64,000 nucleotides of DNA, taken from assembly GCF_910592395.1 (NCBI RefSeq), contig NC_088312.1, positions 8,930,001 to 8,994,000 on the forward strand, given 5' to 3'. The position numbers and the translations under genes are program-made. The notes under the pieces are model-generated. The model saw only the letters and a program-made list of their open reading frames with translations. It did no database searches and was not told the DNA's origin. Source of the DNA: Lineus longissimus. Its lineage: Eukaryota > Nemertea > Pilidiophora > Heteronemertea > Lineidae. Positions 58,691-64,000 of this stretch are shown piece after piece (the first letter of the stretch is position 1; each line of letters opens with the position of its first letter).

Positions 58691-60120
58691 CCTTGATAGG
58701 CAGGGTGTCAAGCTGGCAGTATTGAAATCTTCACCAATTTTGAACATCCCATACAACTGTTCAAAGTTGCATGTAATTCTATAAAATCTTGTTGTTTTTG
58801 ATACAGAAAAGCCATTTATCCACAAAGCAGAATATCAGCCTTGTTTACAAAGGGAAGGGAAATAAATCGGCTTTTGATTCAACCAAGTGGAAAATTCAGA
58901 TAACAGTGGTTTTTACTTAGGTCTCGTGTCCACAATAGAGACGAGAATGTTGAAGCCAATTTGGAACCAAATACCAATGTTGGAGATTTGAGATCATTTT
59001 ACAAATTGATGGCATTGTCATGTGGTATGATGAAAATCGATTTGGGGGAGAATTCCGCTGGAAGTTGTGCATGTTATCATGATAAAAGACCATTCAATCA
59101 ACTTCAGTCCTTTTCCATTGGTATTTCACTCCTATCAACTAATGTTATAAAAGTAATCTTTATCTCTTGTCAATAAGAGGAAGTCTTAACTACAGTCTCG
59201 GTCAGAAGTTACCCTTTTTCAATGCCAATTTCTTAGATTCGCACACTATTAGACTTCAAACACTGCTCATAGCACATGCAAATGCTTGCACAAATGAATG
59301 TTACTTCTGACAAGAACAGTTCTAATGACAAATTGTCATTGAGTCATTAGCAAAGTCAGCTTATCATTCTGATACAACAAATATCAGTAAATTATAGTCT
59401 TTCTCAGAGAAATGTTGACATCAAAGGCCGAGAGATCCGATGACTAATGACACATTCCTTTCATCTTAAGTTTGTTGCTGTTACGCCTATAAAGTTTTTA
59501 CTTATCATCCTATAAGGGTAAATGATATTTCAAATTACAGAATTTAGAATCTACTGAAACTTAAATGTGATTTGGCATCAAAATCAGTTAACCGAATAGC
59601 TTAATTGTCCATCTATCTTTTTAATAAATCGTAAAAGTTTTATTTTAGTTGATGCCACATGATGCCTTGATTGGATGACACGTCTGACTTTATCACCAAA
59701 TCACTATTGTCCTAGCAGTGGTTGATCGAATGTAATACAACTCTATCCCATAATTGAGCAAATCACTAACAAATCGACACGGAGTTAATGGAAAATCGAT
59801 AAAATGATTTGATATGAATGAAAACAGATCAGATAGTTTGATCTGATCTGATCTTCTTTCGGGGATTGACTTCATCAACGAGTGTCAAGAGAGATTGATG
59901 ATGATTCGTACTAGGCACCTGAAAAACAAATGTCTGATCAAACGTTATCACTTCATGTCAAGAAAATGTGACACTCTTTATCAACATTTGAAATTAGCTC
60001 GAGGAGAAATCAGACACACTGATGAAGAGAAGTTTTTGATAAATTGAGAATTTGCCTGATTTTTGCAATTTGCAATTATCGGAGTCTGTGTGACAAATAG
60101 GCCTTTCTCACATTATTAAT
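58691..60120. other. Stretch without identifiable genes
   Basis: No recognisable exon, RNA gene or repeat was seen. Confidence 0.45.
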
Positions 60121-60122
60121 TA

Positions 60123-60300
60123 CAGTGAAACCTCCCTTGGAGGACACCTCTGTAACAAGGAGACCCTCTCTATTAAGGACACTATTTTTGGTCCTAAACA
60201 GTTGTTACCATTCAATCTCACCTTCCCATTCAGGGCACCTCTCTATTAAGGACAGCATTTGTCAGTCCCGAGGGTGGTCTTGATTAGAGAGGTTTTTCGG
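60123..60300 (+). mobile_element. Complete TA-flanked inverted-repeat MITE, 178 bp
   Basis: The left end is TA then CAGTGAAACCTCCCTTGG; the right end is AGAGAGGTTTTTCGG then TA. The interior (CTCTATTAAGGACA twice, TTGTCAGTCCCGAGGGTG) and the length equal those of the copy at 9179-9356. The right terminus is more diverged here. Confidence 0.7.
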
Positions 60301-60304
60301 TAGT

Positions 60305-63279
60305 ACCAATTAGACACTCAGAAAATTAAAGCAACTTAATACTCTGTCTGAAATTTATTTGGCTTTGAATTATTAGTTGGACAAATAGTCAATAGCTGCT
60401 TTAGCTGTCCAAATAAATATAAGGCTGTCAACATTTTTGGACATATTTTTAATAGCTATAAAGAGGTCCTGTCAGAAGCAATTTTAAATCATTTAAGATT
60501 AATCCTTCCTTTCTTTATGAATTGTTCAATTTAATCTTTCCATGCGATAAATTGCTGTCAAAGGATTGGACAATTTGACTAATGAAATTGAATTGAATTG
60601 TCTTTCATCAAAATGTGATAAATTATTAGTCTGGTTTCTGTGGTTGATGAAAACTTCATCGATCATACTTCGTGAGTTGTGGTGTCCACAATGATATTCG
60701 TTCATTGGAACTGGCTGAGTAAAGAAGGGATCTCTGATGGACTTTTATACTGTCAATCGTGGCTGTTTTGAGAGGAACAAAGATGGATGGGATTCGGGAC
60801 TCCAGACTCTTGTTAACCACGACCAGACCATGCAGTGGCCAAAAAACCATTTGACATTTTGGATACAATGAATGGTCTTCCTTACAGTCAATGCGGAATT
60901 AAAATGGATGAGGATTTAGGACTCAGGACTCTGGCTAACTCCGACAAAGAGGGCCAAAACCATTGAAATTAGCAAAACCACTCGAGTAGAATTCCATGTT
61001 AGCAGATCACACAAGTGATTGATCTTTGGCCAGGACACTCACGAGACCGCAGCTCGCGAGATTTTCCGCAGCCAAAGACCAATCACGACAGCCATGTCCG
61101 TCTGTCTTGAGATATCCTTGTCAACCACATGCTCCTCCCCTTGCATGTCACTGATCCAGAATCACTCTCACCTTGGCACACTCAGCATCAATGAGTTAAA
61201 ACCAATCATCCTTGTGAGCTTTTGGTTTTGGCAAACAATGAAACCAAAAAGCATATTCCTCTGAAAATTCTTGAGTGGAATTCCACACCACAAAGTCTCG
61301 TTATTAGCCTAATGTACTCTTCTTAGACAGTACCCCTGAGACAATAAGGCAACACTAAAATTATGAAATATTAGGAAAATAACTGTCATGTTAAGGCATT
61401 TGGAGAAAATTTCTACTAAGGGCTACCTTGCCCATGCTTTATCTGTCAGACATCGGAAAGAGCATCATATTCAAAACGGGACTCCAGGGACATTTTATGG
61501 ATGCATTAATCGTAGACCACCTGACGCCACACTCCATAAATGAGATATAGTTCCAGTCACAGAGAGAATGGATGTAAAAGGGCAGTCACCTTATCAGGCT
61601 GTTTTAGTGCCAGACCTCTCACGCTGAGTGAATGGCAGACTTCATTGACGCTGTCAGGTCTTAAGGATGCTCACCGCTTTGTGGTTTCTTGTGAGAGGAT
61701 CAAATAGATGATTGTAAAATAGCCATGTATTCTACAAGTCTACTGAGTCTCATTTTCCAAAATCATTATCACCTAATAAGCATGTTCTTCCTGGACTTAG
61801 AGAGATGTTGGCTGAAGTGGTCAACTCACCGAGTTTTCTTTAAGCCAGGAGGCGAGATCAGATTTGGTTGAGGTTGAAGTTTTCCTTAACTGAATGGTCT
61901 GCTGGAAAGAAGGTCTAATATATCTTGATAGAAACACCTTTACAATTCCGAAGGCAATGGTCTGGTGGTGAGTTTTAACCATCTGGTGGTAAGACACAAT
62001 GTTATATTATGGCCCGGTTGCTCACCAGATCATAATAGGCAGCACTGCCCCCTCAACCTCCAGAATGAATATGTGAGTCACTGAGTGGGTCCAAGAGATT
62101 AGAAGTCAGGTCCATGCCCCAGTAAAACTGTTTTGTGTGCTACCGGAATTCCTCATTATCATAACTCCTTCAGCATTAATCGAACACATCAATATAACAC
62201 CCCAAGGATATGAGGTAGAAAAAAAACACTGACTCTTCTTCATAGGCGGGATGAAAGTGTGCCAAGTGCCTCCTGACAGGATGATTATACAATTGCCAAT
62301 ACGCTACCTTACAGTTCATTACCGGACGTCAACATCAAAGACCAAACAATACCCACCTTCAGCGATGTCCAGTAGAATGATTGCGGTTCATTAATCGGCG
62401 TCCCGTGGCCTACGTGTCATCAGCGCACGAGGACAGAACGCGGCAACGAAATCCCACCGCTGTGCCGGACATCGTTAGATGTCTAATTAATCCATTATTA
62501 GACCAATTAGAGCATACCTGGGATTAACTGCGACTGTAACATGGCCAAGGATTACATCAAAGTATCATCTTTCTCACCCAAAAAGAATCATAAAGTGGAC
62601 ACTGCATCATACAAAATGCACAGTAAGACTCATTCAGCTGAACTTGAACTTGTATTTCGAAAAGGTTTCACCAAACTTGATCTGAACATTATCAACTGTT
62701 GTGAAGAAGATGTACATCAATCTACATCAAACTTGAACTGGATTAATGCTTCCTAATTCCTTGCAGCAGAACAATGGTCCACACTTAATCTGGCACAGAG
62801 TGAGACTGATCTTTGATGATCTTTTTCTGTACAATGTCCGAATGTCGATTGATCATTTTACACTAATGGTCTTATTTCTGCCTGGTATCACATCCAAGCC
62901 GTTTGTTTCTCCAACAACGATGAGAAGGCGTTTGTCGATTTCTTCAGGGCGCGTTATATCCTCAAGGAAAAGGCAACTTAACCATTGACATCAAAAACAT
63001 CATCTTTTCAAACTAAGAAGGACAGCCATAACCCCATCTTGATATAATCAATGGTTGCATTTATGTTTTAAAAGCATGCAACCTTCAAGTTCAGATCGAC
63101 GCATCAAGAAAACTCCAGAGAGATCAGTCAAAGCTTTCCTTTGCATGCTCTGCTTAGAGAATCATGTTGGTCGAGTGAAAAATGCGACCCATCGCAGGGA
63201 AACCAGGCACATCTTGCTTAAGTTTGGCAGATTGAGATGAACTGGTTGTTCATTGCACTGTTGTGCAGTCTGGATACAT
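60305..63279. other. Stretch without identifiable genes
   Basis: The short open frames here (for example 62541-62756 and 62746-62988, plus strand) have no recognisable motif, signal peptide or splice context. No repeats were seen. Confidence 0.45.
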
Positions 63280-63288
63280 CTATTTCTT

Positions 63289-63890
63289 GGCTCTAGGAAA
63301 ATTCGTCCCCGGAAAATTCGTCCCCGGAAAACTCGTCCCCGGAAAATTCGTCCCCTAGGAAAATTCGTCCCCAGAAAATTCGTCCCCGAGGTAAATTCGT
63401 CCCCGGATAATTCGTCCCCGAGGATAATTCGTCCCTGGAGAATTCGTCCCCGAGGATAATTCGTCCCTGGAAAATTCGTCCCCGAGGAAAATTTCGTCCC
63501 CGGAAAATATGTCCCCCAGGATAATTCGTCCCTGGGAAATTCGTCATCGAAATTAGTAAAGAGAGATGTTACACTGAATGAGAAAAATCGAGAGTAGTAG
63601 TTATTACTACAGTCCATTCGACAAGACTTAAGAGTCTTAGAAAGTAAAGTCAGAAACTTTCAACTTTGTAAAATATTCTGGGGACGAATTATCCTCGGGG
63701 ACGAACTTTCCAGGGACGAATTATCCTCGGGGACAAATTTTCCGGGGACGAATTATCCTCGGGGACGAATTATCCTCGGGGACGAATTTTCCGGGGACGA
63801 ATTTTCCTTGGGGACGAATTATCCGGGGACGAATTTGCGGGGACGAATTTTCCGGGGACGAATTATCCGGGGACGAATTTTCCTGTAACC
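63289..63890. mobile_element. Foldback-type element with arms of 15-bp tandem repeats, 602 bp
   Basis: The left arm (63289-63545) is built of GAAAATTCGTCCCCG-type units. The right arm (63677-63890) is built of their reverse complement, GGGGACGAATTTTCC/GGGGACGAATTATCC. About 130 bases of unique spacer separate them. The outer ends are inverted: GGCTCTAGGAAAATTCG on the left, and the right end reads GGTTACAGGAAAATTCG when reverse-complemented. The element is flanked on both sides by the nine bases CTATTTCTT (63280-63288 and 63891-63899). Tandem-repeat arms and a 9-bp target duplication match the foldback class (Drosophila FB, sea urchin TU). No coding sequence is present; the IRPRK-like and SSPDNSSP-like frames come from the repeat units. 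Confidence 0.8.
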
Positions 63891-64000
63891 CTATTTCTTC
63901 CAATATCTTCTGGTGTCATTTACGCTCTTCTTCTGTGCAACATGCGCCTGATTTGCTGTGGAGGGTCCAAAATGGTTATCTTACATGTCTGAAGAACCTT

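Noticed and set aside
63162-63903. Frames rich in Arg-Gly-Arg or Ser-Pro across the foldback arms
   Set aside because: They are translations of 15-bp tandem units in a transposable element, not a gene.

Overview
This window is nuclear DNA from a bilaterian animal, probably a marine invertebrate. Its genes are split by GT-AG introns, one of them 16.6 kb long. The background is AT-rich and full of minisatellites and small inverted-repeat transposons, and the main gene encodes an extracellular matrix protein built from shuffled modules. I cannot name the phylum from sequence alone.

The main gene is an F-spondin (spondin-1) orthologue on the minus strand, spread over about 24 kb (roughly 29,053 down to 4,776). 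Eleven exons can be joined in frame by canonical splice sites. In protein order they encode the C-terminal part of a Reeler domain, a complete Spondin_N domain, two thrombospondin type-1 repeats (TSRs), a Kunitz domain with perfect cysteine spacing, and two more TSRs. The first exons (signal peptide and start of the Reeler domain) were not found. They lie above 29.06 kb or outside the window. The 3' end is uncertain, because the last exon can end at a stop or at a strong splice donor just before it.

Inside the 16.6 kb Reeler/Spondin_N intron, on the opposite strand, sits a small three-exon gene (26,852-28,210, plus strand). It has a TATA box, a signal peptide and two TSR-like modules of four cysteines each, giving a predicted secreted protein of 108 residues. 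I do not recognise the family. It is the most interesting possibly undescribed item here: a TSR-like gene nested antisense in a TSR gene, with copies of the same 66-bp minisatellite on both sides.

The same intron also carries three tandem copies of a 706-bp unit (15.15-17.3 kb), a 24-bp minisatellite (19.97-20.37 kb) and the main 66-bp array (24.65-25.28 kb). Just upstream of the Reeler exon, about four tandem 70-bp units repeat the 3' splice-site region itself (29.04-29.33 kb).

From 29.3 kb to the end I find no exon I can assign. That half holds repeats: a 124-bp hairpin (41.9 kb), TTAA-bounded and TA-bounded miniature transposons, a 300-333-bp tandem array with exon-like parts (49.8-51.1 kb), and at 63,289-63,890 a foldback element made of 15-bp tandem units with a 9-bp target duplication. 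The left end (1-4.7 kb) is the 3' side of the spondin gene. It carries a direct repeat, transposon pieces and a TTAA-bounded element with a short open frame.
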